Position numbers and translations under genes: made by a program. A stretch of 41,200 nucleotides of DNA from CAYYWV01 sp964531525. Its GTDB lineage: Bacteria; Pseudomonadota; Alphaproteobacteria; JAAXGF01. Each line of letters starts with the position of its first letter. Position 1 is the first letter of the stretch. The stretch is from assembly GCA_964531525.1 (NCBI GenBank), contig CAZHDF010000008.1:1-41200 (forward strand), given 5' to 3'. The notes beneath the pieces are model-generated. The model ran no database searches. It was given only the letters and a program-made list of their open reading frames with translations, and was not told the origin of the DNA. This document shows positions 24,268 to 32,136 of this stretch, one piece after another.

Positions 24268-25854
24268 CTACCGCGTCGTCAGCTTGATCTCGATGCGGCG
24301 ATTGCGGCGCAGCGCGATCTCGTCGTCGCGTGGGTCGATCGGTTGGAACTCGCCGAAGCCGGCGGCGGCAAGGCGGTTGGCCGGCACGCCGCGATCGATG
24401 AGATAGCGCACCACCGAGATCGCGCGCGCGGTCGAAAGCTCCCAGTTCGACGGGAACTCGGCGGTGTGGATCGGCACCTTGTCGGTATGGCCATCGACCC
24501 GCAGGATCCAGGGCAGGTCCTTGGGGATATTGGCGGCGAGTTCGAGCAGGGTGTCGGCGAGCTGGCCGAGCTGGGCTTGGCCCTCTTCGCCGAGCTCGGC
24601 CGAGCCCGAGGCGAACAGCACCTCGGACTGGAACACGAAGCGGTCGCCCTCGACCCGGATGCCGGGCCGGTTGCCGAGCAGCTTGCGCAGCCGGCCGAAG
24701 AACTCGGAGCGGTAGCGCTGCAATTCCTCGACCTTGCCGGCGAGCGCGAGGTTGAGCCGCTTGCCGAGGTTGGCGATCACGGTCTTCTGCTCCTCGGCCT
24801 GGGTCTCGGCGACCTGGAGCGCCTTTTCGATCCGCGCGAGCTGGTTGCGCAGCGCCGCGATCTGGCGGTTGAGAAGCTCGACCTGGGCCTGGGCCTTGGT
24901 GGTGAGCTTGCGCTGGGAGGCAAGCTCGACGTCGCTTTGCTGAAGGGCGAGGCGGAGCTCCTCGATACGAATCTCGCGCTCCTTGATCTCCTTCTGGGCA
25001 AGGGTCGTGCGCTCGGCCTCGTCGGCGAGCTTGGTTTCGAGCGACTTGGCGCGGTCGCGCAGGCTCGTGTAGTCCTCGCGCAGCGCCGTGAGCGCGCTTT
25101 CGTTTTCGACGAGCGCGGCCTCCTTGGCGCTCAGATCGACGACCAGAACGCGGTTGGTCTCCTTCAGCTTGGCCGCCGCTTCCTCGGTCGCGGCGAGCTT
25201 CTCGCGGTTCTTATCGAGCGCCGCGGCGAGCTGGCTCACCTGGCCCTCGAGCTCGGCGCGCACCTTGCGCAGCGCGGCGATGTCCTGGCGCAGGCTGGCG
25301 AGATCGGCGAGCTTGATCTTGAGGGTCTCGCGGTCGACCTCGATGGTCTTGTTGGCCTCCGCCAGCGCCGCTCGCAGCGCCTCGGCCTGGCTCTCGGCGA
25401 CCCGGGCGCGGTCCTCGATCTTGGTCAAGCGCAGATCGAGCGCGTCGCGCTCGCTCAGCACGCTGGTCAGGCGCTGGTTCAGCTTGTCGCGCTCGGCGAG
25501 CACGCCCTCGAGCCGCGACTGAAGCGCGCGCTGCTCCTGCGTGATGGTCGCGAGACGCTGGGAGAGCGCGTCGCGTTCGGCGGTCGAGCTTTGCAGTTCG
25601 GAAGAAAGCTGGGCGACGTTCAGGCGCAGCTCGGCGTTGGCCTTGCGCTCGAGCGATAGAAGATCGGCGAGCTCGGCGACCTGCCGGTTGAGCCGGTCGA
25701 GCGCTTGGTCGCGGCCCGAAAGCGCGACGGTCAGGAAGTATTGCGCGAGCATGAAGGCGACCAGCAGAAAGATGATCACCATCAAAAGCGTCGACAGGGC
25801 GTCGACGAAGCCGGGCCAAATCTCGTTGGTGCGCGGCGCGCGGCGGACACGCAT
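24268..25854 (-). CDS. MotB-like protein: membrane anchor, long coiled coil, OmpA domain
   Basis: A 528-aa inner-membrane protein with a peptidoglycan-binding end. One membrane segment at about 15-45 contains GFVDALSTLLMVI with Asp18 in the place of the proton-binding aspartate of MotB. A coiled coil of about 330 residues (50-385) rich in Leu, Glu, Lys and Arg follows, then an OmpA/MotB domain (about 400-525) with VDGHTDKVPI, NWELSTARA and NRRIEI. ATG at 25854 leaves 14 nt after the MotA-like gene; longer upstream frames lie inside that gene. MotB itself has a much shorter linker. Confidence 0.88.
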   Translation of the reverse strand: MRVRRAPRTNEIWPGFVDALSTLLMVIIFLLVAFMLAQYFLTVALSGRDQALDRLNRQVAELADLLSLERKANAELRLNVAQLSSELQSSTAERDALSQRLATITQEQRALQSRLEGVLAERDKLNQRLTSVLSERDALDLRLTKIEDRARVAESQAEALRAALAEANKTIEVDRETLKIKLADLASLRQDIAALRKVRAELEGQVSQLAAALDKNREKLAATEEAAAKLKETNRVLVVDLSAKEAALVENESALTALREDYTSLRDRAKSLETKLADEAERTTLAQKEIKEREIRIEELRLALQQSDVELASQRKLTTKAQAQVELLNRQIAALRNQLARIEKALQVAETQAEEQKTVIANLGKRLNLALAGKVEELQRYRSEFFGRLRKLLGNRPGIRVEGDRFVFQSEVLFASGSAELGEEGQAQLGQLADTLLELAANIPKDLPWILRVDGHTDKVPIHTAEFPSNWELSTARAISVVRYLIDRGVPANRLAAAGFGEFQPIDPRDDEIALRRNRRIEIKLTTR

Positions 25855-25868
25855 GGTCCGGCGGGCCC

Positions 25869-27047
25869 CTAGCCGCCGTCGCCGTCGCGGGTCGCGGCGA
25901 TCGTTCGGGCGAGGAACTTGAGCTCGCTGCGAAGCTCGTCGAGCATCTGGTTGCGGCCCACGACCGTTTCCTCGAGCAGGCGGGTCATGTAGACGTCGAT
26001 ATTGCGGATATGACCGGCGGTCGCCTCGTCGATTCCGCCCATCGAGCCGCCGAGCAGATCGTTGAGCCGCTGGATCAGGGGCTTCATGTCCATCTGGTTT
26101 TCGGCCAGCTTCACCATCAGCGTCTGCTCGGCGCGCATCTGATCGGTCAGCGTCGCGAGCTTCTCGGTCAGGCTCATGAGCTTCTGGTCGGCCGAGATGC
26201 GGCTTTCCTCGCCGCGCGCGATGATGCGCTGGAGGCTGTCGAGGCTGTCGGCGGTCTGCTCGAGAAGCGCGTTGACATAGGCCGGCATCGACTGTCCGCC
26301 CTCGGCCAGCGCCGACGAGCTGGTGAGCCGCGTAAGCCCCGAAAGCCATTCCTCGAGGTCGTTGTAGAAACGGTTCTGCGCCTGGCTCGCCTGAAGGTCG
26401 AGAAAGCCCAGGACCAGCGAGCCCGCGAGCCCGAACAGCGACGACGAGAATGCCGTGCCCATGCCCGAAAGCGGCGCCTGAAGCCCGGCCTTGAGGTCCT
26501 GGAAGATGGTCGCGACATCGCCCTCGCCGGCGCTCAGACTCTGGACCACGGCGCCGACCGAATGGATCGTGTCGAGCAGCCCCCAGAAGGTGCCGAGCAG
26601 CCCGAGGAAGATCAGCAGCCCGATGAGATAGCGCGAGATATCGCGCGATTCGTCGAGCCGCGCGCTGATCCCGTCGAGCAGCGTGCGCATCGACAGCGCC
26701 GAAAGCGTCAGCCGGCCGGCGCGCTCGCCCAGCATGGTCGCCATCGGCGACAGGAGGCGCGGCGGCGCCTGAACCGAAAGCCCCGGCTGGTCGCGGCGGA
26801 ACTCCTCGATCCAGCGGACCTCGGGGTAGAGCCGCAGGACCTGGCGGAAAATATAGGCGACGCCGAGAAGCAGCACGCCGACGATCAGCCCGTTGAGCAG
26901 CGGGTTCGCGGTAAAGGCGCGCTCGATCATCTCGAACAGCACGCCGACCACGACGATCACGATGGCGAGGAACACCACCATGCGCGTGATGAAGGTCTGT
27001 GGGCGCGTGATCGCCGGTCCGGAACTGGTTGCGGCCGTGGTCGCCAT
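25869..27047 (-). CDS. MotA/TolQ/ExbB-like membrane protein
   Basis: A 392-aa inner-membrane protein with hydrophobic segments at about 22-43, 50-70, 142-164 and 195-222. The third and fourth carry the proton-channel family pattern (LLGTFWGLLDTI and GMGTAFSSSLFGLAGSLVLG). A long soluble helical tail (about 230-392) with heptad character follows, which TolQ and ExbB lack. Together with the downstream MotB-like protein it should form a proton-driven stator-type complex. No tolA, tolB, pal or flagellar gene is nearby. It starts 7 nt after the OmpA-domain gene. Confidence 0.88.
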   Translation of the reverse strand: MATTAATSSGPAITRPQTFITRMVVFLAIVIVVVGVLFEMIERAFTANPLLNGLIVGVLLLGVAYIFRQVLRLYPEVRWIEEFRRDQPGLSVQAPPRLLSPMATMLGERAGRLTLSALSMRTLLDGISARLDESRDISRYLIGLLIFLGLLGTFWGLLDTIHSVGAVVQSLSAGEGDVATIFQDLKAGLQAPLSGMGTAFSSSLFGLAGSLVLGFLDLQASQAQNRFYNDLEEWLSGLTRLTSSSALAEGGQSMPAYVNALLEQTADSLDSLQRIIARGEESRISADQKLMSLTEKLATLTDQMRAEQTLMVKLAENQMDMKPLIQRLNDLLGGSMGGIDEATAGHIRNIDVYMTRLLEETVVGRNQMLDELRSELKFLARTIAATRDGDGG

Positions 27048-27054
27048 CGGTCGC

Positions 27055-28228
27055 TCAGCGCCCGGCGAGAATGACGTCGACGCGGTCGGGCGGTCCGCCC
27101 TCGGCGCGACTGCCCAGCGCGCGCACGTCGATCCGGGTGCTGCGAATTCCCTGATTGATCAGGAAGGCGCGCACCGCGAGCGCCCGCGACAGCGACAGCC
27201 GCCGGGCGGCGCTCGCGCTGCCGCCCGCGCCGCTCGCATAGGCCTTGACCTGAACGCGCAGGCCCTCGGTCGCCGCCATCTTCTTGGCGAGCGTGGCGAG
27301 CGCCGGAGAGGCGGTCGGCGGCAGATCGGCTGACTGGGGCTCGAACGCGATGCGCAGCGGCCCGCCGGGCGCGGCCGGGGCCGTCGCCTTCTCGGGCGCG
27401 GCGGGCGTCAGCGCCGCGCTCTTGGTCTCGGGCGGCGGCAGCGGCGTTTTGGCGGCCGGCGGCGTCGGCGGCGCGGGCGTCGCAACGGGCGGGGCCGGGG
27501 GCGCGNNNNNNNNNNNNNNNNNNNNNNNNNNNNNNNNNNNNNNNNNNNNNNNNNNNNNNNNNNNNNNNNNNNNNNNNNNNNNNNNNNNNNNNNNNNNNNN
27601 NNNNNGGCGCGGGCGGGGGCGTCTCGACGACGGCCGGCGCGGGCGCGGGCGCGGCGACCGGCGGCGTCGGGACCGGAGTCGGAATCGCCGGAGCCGGTTG
27701 CGTTGCCTTGGGGACCGGCGCGGGCGGCGCGCTCGCGGTCCTTTTCTCCGGCGCGGGGGCGGGCGCGGGTGTCGGCGCGGCCATCTTGGGCGCGGGGGGT
27801 GGCGCCTTGGGCGGCGGCGGGGGCGGCGCGGGCGCGATCCTGGGCGCGGGCTGGGCCGGGGCCGCCTGAATCGGCGGCGCGGGCGCGAGCGTCGGCTTGG
27901 GCAACGCGCCCGGCGGCGGCGCGCGGTCGAGCAGTACCTGCGCGGGCGGCACGCGCCCGGGCGGCGGCAGGCGGCGAGGTTGGCTCGGCGCCGCGCCCAG
28001 CTTGTCGAGGACGTCGAGATTGACCTCGACCGAAGGCAGGCCGCTGCCGCCGATGATGACGGGTTCGGCCGTCGCCGAACCGGGCACCGAAACGGGCGCG
28101 AGCAGGCCCAGGAACAACAGGCCCGGAAGCAGCAGACTCGGGATCGGTAGGCCGAAAGCGGCCGTGGCCGGCGCGCTTGGGCGCGGCGAACGGCGCGCGC
28201 GCGGCGTCATGCGGGACCGGCTCTGCAT
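27055..28228 (-). CDS. Exported Pro/Ala-rich protein with OmpA C-terminal domain (spans gap)
   Basis: The gene is interrupted by the N-run 27506-27605. The part before the gap has a signal sequence (LLLPGLLFLGLLAPVSV, ending near SATA) and a long Pro/Ala-rich stretch; the part after continues Pro/Ala-rich and then has an OmpA-like domain (LRIAFEPQSADLP, SAARRLSLSRALAVRAFL, DRVDVIL). The parts are in different frames as printed, but joining them with a gap length divisible by three, including zero, restores one frame. Start is uncertain: ATG 28228 or 28210; an ATG at 28384 lies upstream of the putative promoter. Probably periplasmic, bridging to peptidoglycan. Confidence 0.75.
27506..27605. 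other. 100-N assembly gap in a Pro/Ala-coding repeat region
   Basis: Fixed-length filler inside very GC-rich, low-complexity sequence encoding Pro/Ala repeats. Unlike the first gap there is no long overlap at its edges (only GGCGCG, 6 bp), so real sequence may be missing. Frame continuity requires a true length that is a multiple of three. Confidence 0.9.
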
Positions 28229-28294
28229 GGCTGTCGTCTTACGCGGTTCATCGTCGGCGTCGTTACGGGATGTTGTGTTGTTCGCCGCCGCGGC

Positions 28295-28323
28295 ACCATA
28301 GCCCACGGTCATGGCGAGAACAA
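28295..28323 (-). promoter_or_regulatory. Putative promoter of the OmpA/MotA-like/MotB-like operon
   Basis: Minus strand TTGTTC (plus 28318-28323), 17-bp spacer, TATGGT (28295-28300), matching consensus in four positions each. Transcription would start near 28288, about 60 nt before ATG 28228. This suggests the trio is a unit separate from suhB upstream. Confidence 0.5.
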
Positions 28324-28399
28324 GGCGCGGCATGCGCATGCGCGCTCGGAAGGCGATTGATCGGGGCGTCGCCCGCCGGGCCATGGGCCGGGCCGAGGC

Positions 28400-29200
28400 T
28401 CAGTCCTTGCGGGTCTTGGCGAGAAGGGCGAGGAGAGCGCCGTGCAGGCGGTCGTTTCCGGCGAGCACGTCGCCCGAGGCGATCATCTTCGAGCCGCCGT
28501 CGATCTCGGTCACGTAGCCGCCCGCCTCGCGCACGATCAGGATGCCGGCGGCGATGTCCCAGGGCGAAAGCGCGGGCTCCCAGAAGCCTTCGTAGCGGCC
28601 CGCCGCCACATAGGCGAGATCGAGCGCCGCCGAGCCCAGCCGGCGAATCCCGGCGCAGACCCCCATCACCGCCTCCATCTGGGCGAGATATTCGGGATGG
28701 CCCTCGCGTCCGTGCCAGGGAATGCCCGTCGCGATCACCGAATCGGCGAGCTTGCCGCGCGAGGACACCCGCAGCCGGCGGTCGTTGAGGAACGCGCCGT
28801 CGCCACGCTCGGCCCGGAACAGCTCGTCGCGCAGCGGATCGTAGATCACGCCCGCGATCACCTCGCCGTCGTGCTCGCAGGCGATCGAGATGCAGAAATG
28901 GGGGATGCCGTGGAGAAAGTTGAGCGTGCCGTCGAGCGGGTCGACGATCCAGCGCCGGCCGCCATCCTTGCCGGCGACTTCGCCGCCTTCCTCGAGAAGA
29001 AAGCCGTAGTCGGGCCGCGCGCGCGCCAGCTCGCGGCGCAGCACCTTCTCGGCGTGGAGATCGGCGGTCGAGACGAAATCGGCCGGCCCCTTGCGCGAGA
29101 CCTGGAGGTTCTCGACCTCGCCGAAGTCGCGCACCAACCCGCGCGCGGCCTTGTAGGCCGCCTGGATCATCACCGTGACGATGGCGGAGCGAACGGCCAT
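28400..29200 (-). CDS. suhB: Inositol monophosphatase family protein (SuhB-like)
   Basis: A 266-aa Mg-dependent sugar-phosphate phosphatase. The family motifs are EEGGE (about 72-76), the metal-binding WIVDPLDGTLNFLHGIPHF, and SPWDIAAGILIVREAGG near the C-terminus. In proteobacteria SuhB also joins rRNA antitermination complexes; which role applies here cannot be seen. ATG at 29200 leaves 8 nt after the efp stop, so efp-suhB form one operon, a common alphaproteobacterial pair. Confidence 0.93.
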   Translation of the reverse strand: MAVRSAIVTVMIQAAYKAARGLVRDFGEVENLQVSRKGPADFVSTADLHAEKVLRRELARARPDYGFLLEEGGEVAGKDGGRRWIVDPLDGTLNFLHGIPHFCISIACEHDGEVIAGVIYDPLRDELFRAERGDGAFLNDRRLRVSSRGKLADSVIATGIPWHGREGHPEYLAQMEAVMGVCAGIRRLGSAALDLAYVAAGRYEGFWEPALSPWDIAAGILIVREAGGYVTEIDGGSKMIASGDVLAGNDRLHGALLALLAKTRKD

Positions 29201-29208
29201 CGGGGCGC

Positions 29209-29775
29209 TCAGTCGCGCGCGCGTTCGCGGTAGCTGCCGTCGGCGGTGCTGACGACGACCCGCGTGCCGGTCTCGATATGCGGCGGCACCATGGTGCGCA
29301 CGCCGTTCGACAGGATAGCCGGCTTGTACGACGAGGCGGCGGTCTGGCCCTTGACCACGGCCTCGGTCTCGGTCACCTCGAGGACCACCGTCTCGGGCAG
29401 CTCGATCGAGATCGGCTCGCCCTCGTAGCTCTGCATCGTCACCATCATGCCGTCCTGGAGGAAGGCGATCTGGTCGCCGACCACCTCGCGCGACAGCGAC
29501 ACCTGATCGTAGGTCTCGGTGTCCATGAAGGTGAGAAGATCGCCGTCGGCGTAGAGGAACTGATAGTCCTTCTCGTCGAGGCGCACGCGCTCGACGCTTT
29601 CCGAGGCGCGAAACCGCTCGTTCAGCTTGGTGCCGCCGCGCAGGTCGCGCAGCTCGACCTGAAGATAGGCGCCGCCCTTGCCGGGCTGGGTATGCGCGAT
29701 CTTGACCGCTCGCCACAGGCGTCCCTGGTGCTCGATCACCATGCCTGGACGGATCGCGTTTCCGTTGATTTTCAT
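29209..29775 (-). CDS. efp: Elongation factor P
   Basis: Relieves ribosome stalling at polyproline. The 188-aa protein has the three beta-barrel domains and starts MKINGNAIRPGMVIEHQGRL. The tip loop TQPGKGGAYLQV carries Lys33, the residue beta-lysylated by EpmA in bacteria with that system. The C-terminal domain ends with IETGTRVVVSTADGSY. The proline-rich OmpA-domain protein encoded further down the same strand would be a natural client. Confidence 0.97.
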   Translation of the reverse strand: MKINGNAIRPGMVIEHQGRLWRAVKIAHTQPGKGGAYLQVELRDLRGGTKLNERFRASESVERVRLDEKDYQFLYADGDLLTFMDTETYDQVSLSREVVGDQIAFLQDGMMVTMQSYEGEPISIELPETVVLEVTETEAVVKGQTAASSYKPAILSNGVRTMVPPHIETGTRVVVSTADGSYRERARD

Positions 29776-29847
29776 CGTTTCGACCTGTGGGGATTCCGGG
29801 TCAACCGGGGTTGCTGCGGCGGAACCTATCAGGTTGCCCCCAGGCTT

Positions 29848-30507
29848 TCAACGCGGCCTTTCGGTAATCGCCGCGATCGCCGCGCCGAAGGCCGCGACCG
29901 CCGCCGCCGGTCCCGCCGGGTGGTTCCAGACGGCCGACGAGACGGCCAGGAAATCGGCCCCCGCCGCGATCAGCGAGCCGCAGTTTTCGGGCGCGACGCC
30001 GCCGACCGCGACGCAGGGCACGACCATCAGCTCGTTCCACCAGGCAAGGATCTCCGGGTCCGCCGGCGGCGCCCCGGGCAGGGTGGGCGAGGGGAAGAAG
30101 GCGCCGAAGGACACGTAGTCCGCGCCCTTCTCGGCGGCGGACATGGCGGCATGGCGCGAGCCGCCGCAGGCCACGCCGACGATCGCCTCGTCGCCCAGGA
30201 TGTCGCGCGCGTGGCCGATCGCGCGCGGGTCCGCGAGATGCACCCCGTCGAGGCCCGCCTCGCGCGCGACCGCCGGGTCCTCGTCGAGCAGCAGCGCCAC
30301 GTCGCGCGCGTGGCAAACCGGGCGCAGGGCCTCGGCGGCATTGATCCGCGCCTCGCGCGCCGCGTCCGGCAGGCGAAGCTGGACGCAGGCGACGTCGCCC
30401 GCGTCGAGCGCGGCGGCGAGCGTCTCGGCGAATGCGGGCGGCTCGATGCGCGGCGGCGTGATGAGGTAGAGCCGGCAGCCTTCCGCCGCGCCGCCGCCGG
30501 CGGTCAT
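29848..30507 (-). CDS. Thiamine-phosphate synthase-like protein
   Basis: A 219-aa TIM barrel of the ThiE/TenI family. It has QLRLPD at about 44-49, DGVHLAD, VGVACGGSRH, DYVSFGAFFPSP and VAVGGV in the right order. Several positions differ from canonical ThiE: the Lys of QLR-x-K is absent, LND is LDE, the Gln after DGVHLG is lost and the T-x-T-K phosphate-binding segment reads SPTLPG. It may be a divergent ThiE or a non-canonical paralogue. It lies 21 nt after fba on the same strand. No thiamine-pyrophosphate riboswitch is visible. Confidence 0.82.
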   Translation of the reverse strand: MTAGGGAAEGCRLYLITPPRIEPPAFAETLAAALDAGDVACVQLRLPDAAREARINAAEALRPVCHARDVALLLDEDPAVAREAGLDGVHLADPRAIGHARDILGDEAIVGVACGGSRHAAMSAAEKGADYVSFGAFFPSPTLPGAPPADPEILAWWNELMVVPCVAVGGVAPENCGSLIAAGADFLAVSSAVWNHPAGPAAAVAAFGAAIAAITERPR

Positions 30508-30528
30508 CGTCCGCGCCCCCGCACGGCC

Positions 30529-31554
30529 TCAGGCGGCCTCGTCCTCCATCGCCGGGGTGTAGCGGCCATGGCGCGCGGCGCCGTTGAGCCGGGCGCGGTG
30601 GTGGAAGGCCTTTTGCGCGCGCGCGACGTTCTCGGCCTTGCCCGACCAGGCCTTGAGCGGCGGGGCCTGAAGCGCCCGACCGTAGGAGAAGCTGAGCTGC
30701 CAGGGCAGGTTGCCGTCCATCGCGTTCATCGCGTTGAGATGCGCGGTCGCCTCGACGTCCGACTGGCCGCCCGAGAGGAACACGATCCCGGGCACCGCGG
30801 CGGGAACCCGGCGGCGCAGGCTCTTGACCGTGGCGGCGGCGACCTCCTCGACGCTCGCCTTGGGCGCGTGGTCCTTGCCGTCGATCACCATGTTGGGCTT
30901 GAGCAGCATGCCCTCGAGCAGCACGCGCTGGTCGTGGAGCGCGGCGAACACCCGGGCCAGCGTCTCCTCGGTCACCTCGGCGCAGCGGGCGAGGTCGTGG
31001 TCGCCGTCCATCAGCACCTCGGGCTCGACGATCGGCACCAGCCCGGCTTCCTGCGACAGCGCCGCGTAGCGCGCGAGCGCATGGGCGTTCACGTCGAGGC
31101 AGTAGGTCGAGGGAAGGTTGTCGCCGATGGCGATCACGGCGCGCCATTTGGTGAAGCGCGCGCCGAGCTCGGCGTATTCCTGGAGCCGGTCGCGCAGGCC
31201 GTCGAGGCCCTCGGTCACCGTCTCGCCGGGCGCGCCGGCGAGCCGCTTCGCGCCCTTGTCGACCTTGATGCCGGGGATCATGCCCTGGCGCTTCAGGATC
31301 TCGACCAGGGGGGTGCCGTCGGCGGCGTTCTGGCGGATCGTCTCGTCGAACAGGATCACGCCCGAGATGTACTCGCCCGCGCCGGGGGTGGTGAACAGAA
31401 GCTCGCGATAGGCGCGGCGGTTGTCCTCGGTCGATTCGACGCCGATGGTGTCGAACCGTTTCTTGATGGTCGGGCTGCTCTCGTCGGCCGCGAGAATGCC
31501 CTTGCCCGGCGCGACGAGCGCCTGGGCGGTGGCTTCGAGATCGGATGCCGTCAT
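30529..31554 (-). CDS. fba: Fructose-bisphosphate aldolase class I
   Basis: Cleaves fructose 1,6-bisphosphate to triose phosphates through a Schiff base. The 341-aa protein is of the animal-like class I type: GKGILAADESSPTIKKRF near residue 15, IVEPEVLMDGDHD, and GMLLKPNMV with an active-site-type lysine. ATG at 31554 is chosen because GGAGGT lies 8 nt upstream; the longer frame starts inside the promoter. It sits downstream of pgk, gap and tkt and has its own putative promoter. Confidence 0.96.
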   Translation of the reverse strand: MTASDLEATAQALVAPGKGILAADESSPTIKKRFDTIGVESTEDNRRAYRELLFTTPGAGEYISGVILFDETIRQNAADGTPLVEILKRQGMIPGIKVDKGAKRLAGAPGETVTEGLDGLRDRLQEYAELGARFTKWRAVIAIGDNLPSTYCLDVNAHALARYAALSQEAGLVPIVEPEVLMDGDHDLARCAEVTEETLARVFAALHDQRVLLEGMLLKPNMVIDGKDHAPKASVEEVAAATVKSLRRRVPAAVPGIVFLSGGQSDVEATAHLNAMNAMDGNLPWQLSFSYGRALQAPPLKAWSGKAENVARAQKAFHHRARLNGAARHGRYTPAMEDEAA

Positions 31555-31642
31555 GGGCTCGCTACCTCCGGTTGGTGAGCGGCGCGGCGGCCGTCCGGAT
31601 GGGCGGTCGCGGGCGCCGTGAAAGGCTTGGGAAATCACTCTT

Positions 31643-31671
31643 CTGATAGCCCAGCCCTTGCCCTTTTGCAA
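31643..31671 (-). promoter_or_regulatory. Putative fba promoter
   Basis: Minus strand TTGCAA (plus 31666-31671), 17-bp spacer, TATCAG (31643-31648). Expected start near 31636, 82 nt before the fba ATG. The surrounding 60 bp are richer in A/T than the coding sequence. Confidence 0.5.
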
Positions 31672-31692
31672 CGCTTCGCGGGCGGGGCGGGG

Positions 31693-32136
31693 CTATTCTC
31701 GGGCGGGCTCGAAAAAGGCCCGGCAGGCGGCCACCGGATCGCGCGCGTCGAGGAGGTCGAGCACCGCCGCGCCGGGCTCGTCCGCGACCAGCCGCGCGCC
31801 CTGGGCCTCGGCGATCTCGGCGATCTTGCGGCGGACGTCGGCGCGGCCCGCGAGGCGCAGCGCGGTCCAGCCCGCGCGCAGCGCCGCGAGCGCGAGGCCG
31901 GGGTCCTCGCCGCAGTCGATCTCGGCGCTCGCGGCCACGTCGGGCGCCTCGGCCCGGGCGCGCGCGACGATCGCCTTGAGATAGCCGACGCCCGCGTAGG
32001 CCGCGGCCCCGGGGGCGGTGCGCAGCACCAGGGGAACGCGCGCCTCGCCGGCGGCGGCGAGCGCCGCGCGCGCATGCTCCAAGGAATGGAAGATCACGAC
32101 CCGCGCCGCCCGGTCGGGCAGGCCCGGGCCGCTCAA
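31693..32136 (-). CDS. Conserved-looking protein of unknown function between pgk and fba
   Basis: A 147-aa protein I do not recognise. The start is probably TTG at 32136, whose last two bases overlap the pgk TGA stop (TTGA), giving LSGPGLPDRAARVVIFHSL; GTG at 32097 (VIFHSLEHARAAL) is the alternative. It alternates beta and alpha elements: VVIFHS, PLVLRTAPG, VAASAEIDCGEDP, TALRLAG, RLVADEP, which suggests a small alpha/beta or partial-barrel fold. The codon bias is that of a real high-GC gene. Coupling to pgk and the fba gene after it suggest a role linked to triose-phosphate metabolism; inference only. Confidence 0.75.
   Translation of the reverse strand: MSGPGLPDRAARVVIFHSLEHARAALAAAGEARVPLVLRTAPGAAAYAGVGYLKAIVARARAEAPDVAASAEIDCGEDPGLALAALRAGWTALRLAGRADVRRKIAEIAEAQGARLVADEPGAAVLDLLDARDPVAACRAFFEPARE

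Noticed and set aside
27460..28030. Possible CRISPR or tandem DNA repeat around the second gap
   Set aside because: The repetition follows codons for Pro and Ala within a reading frame, with no constant repeat unit and spacer pattern.
24268..28228. Zorya-type anti-phage defence system
   Set aside because: The MotA-like and MotB-like pair resembles ZorA/ZorB in outline, but no ZorC, ZorD or ZorE gene, helicase or nuclease is present; a defence label is not justified.
28211..28384. Longer start for the OmpA-domain protein at ATG 28384
   Set aside because: It lies upstream of the putative promoter and the added residues do not resemble a signal peptide.
29776..29847. Possible riboswitch or terminator between thiE-like and efp (hairpin AACCT/AGGTT near 29823-29836)
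   Set aside because: No thiamine-pyrophosphate aptamer motifs and no T-run; the stem is only 5 bp.
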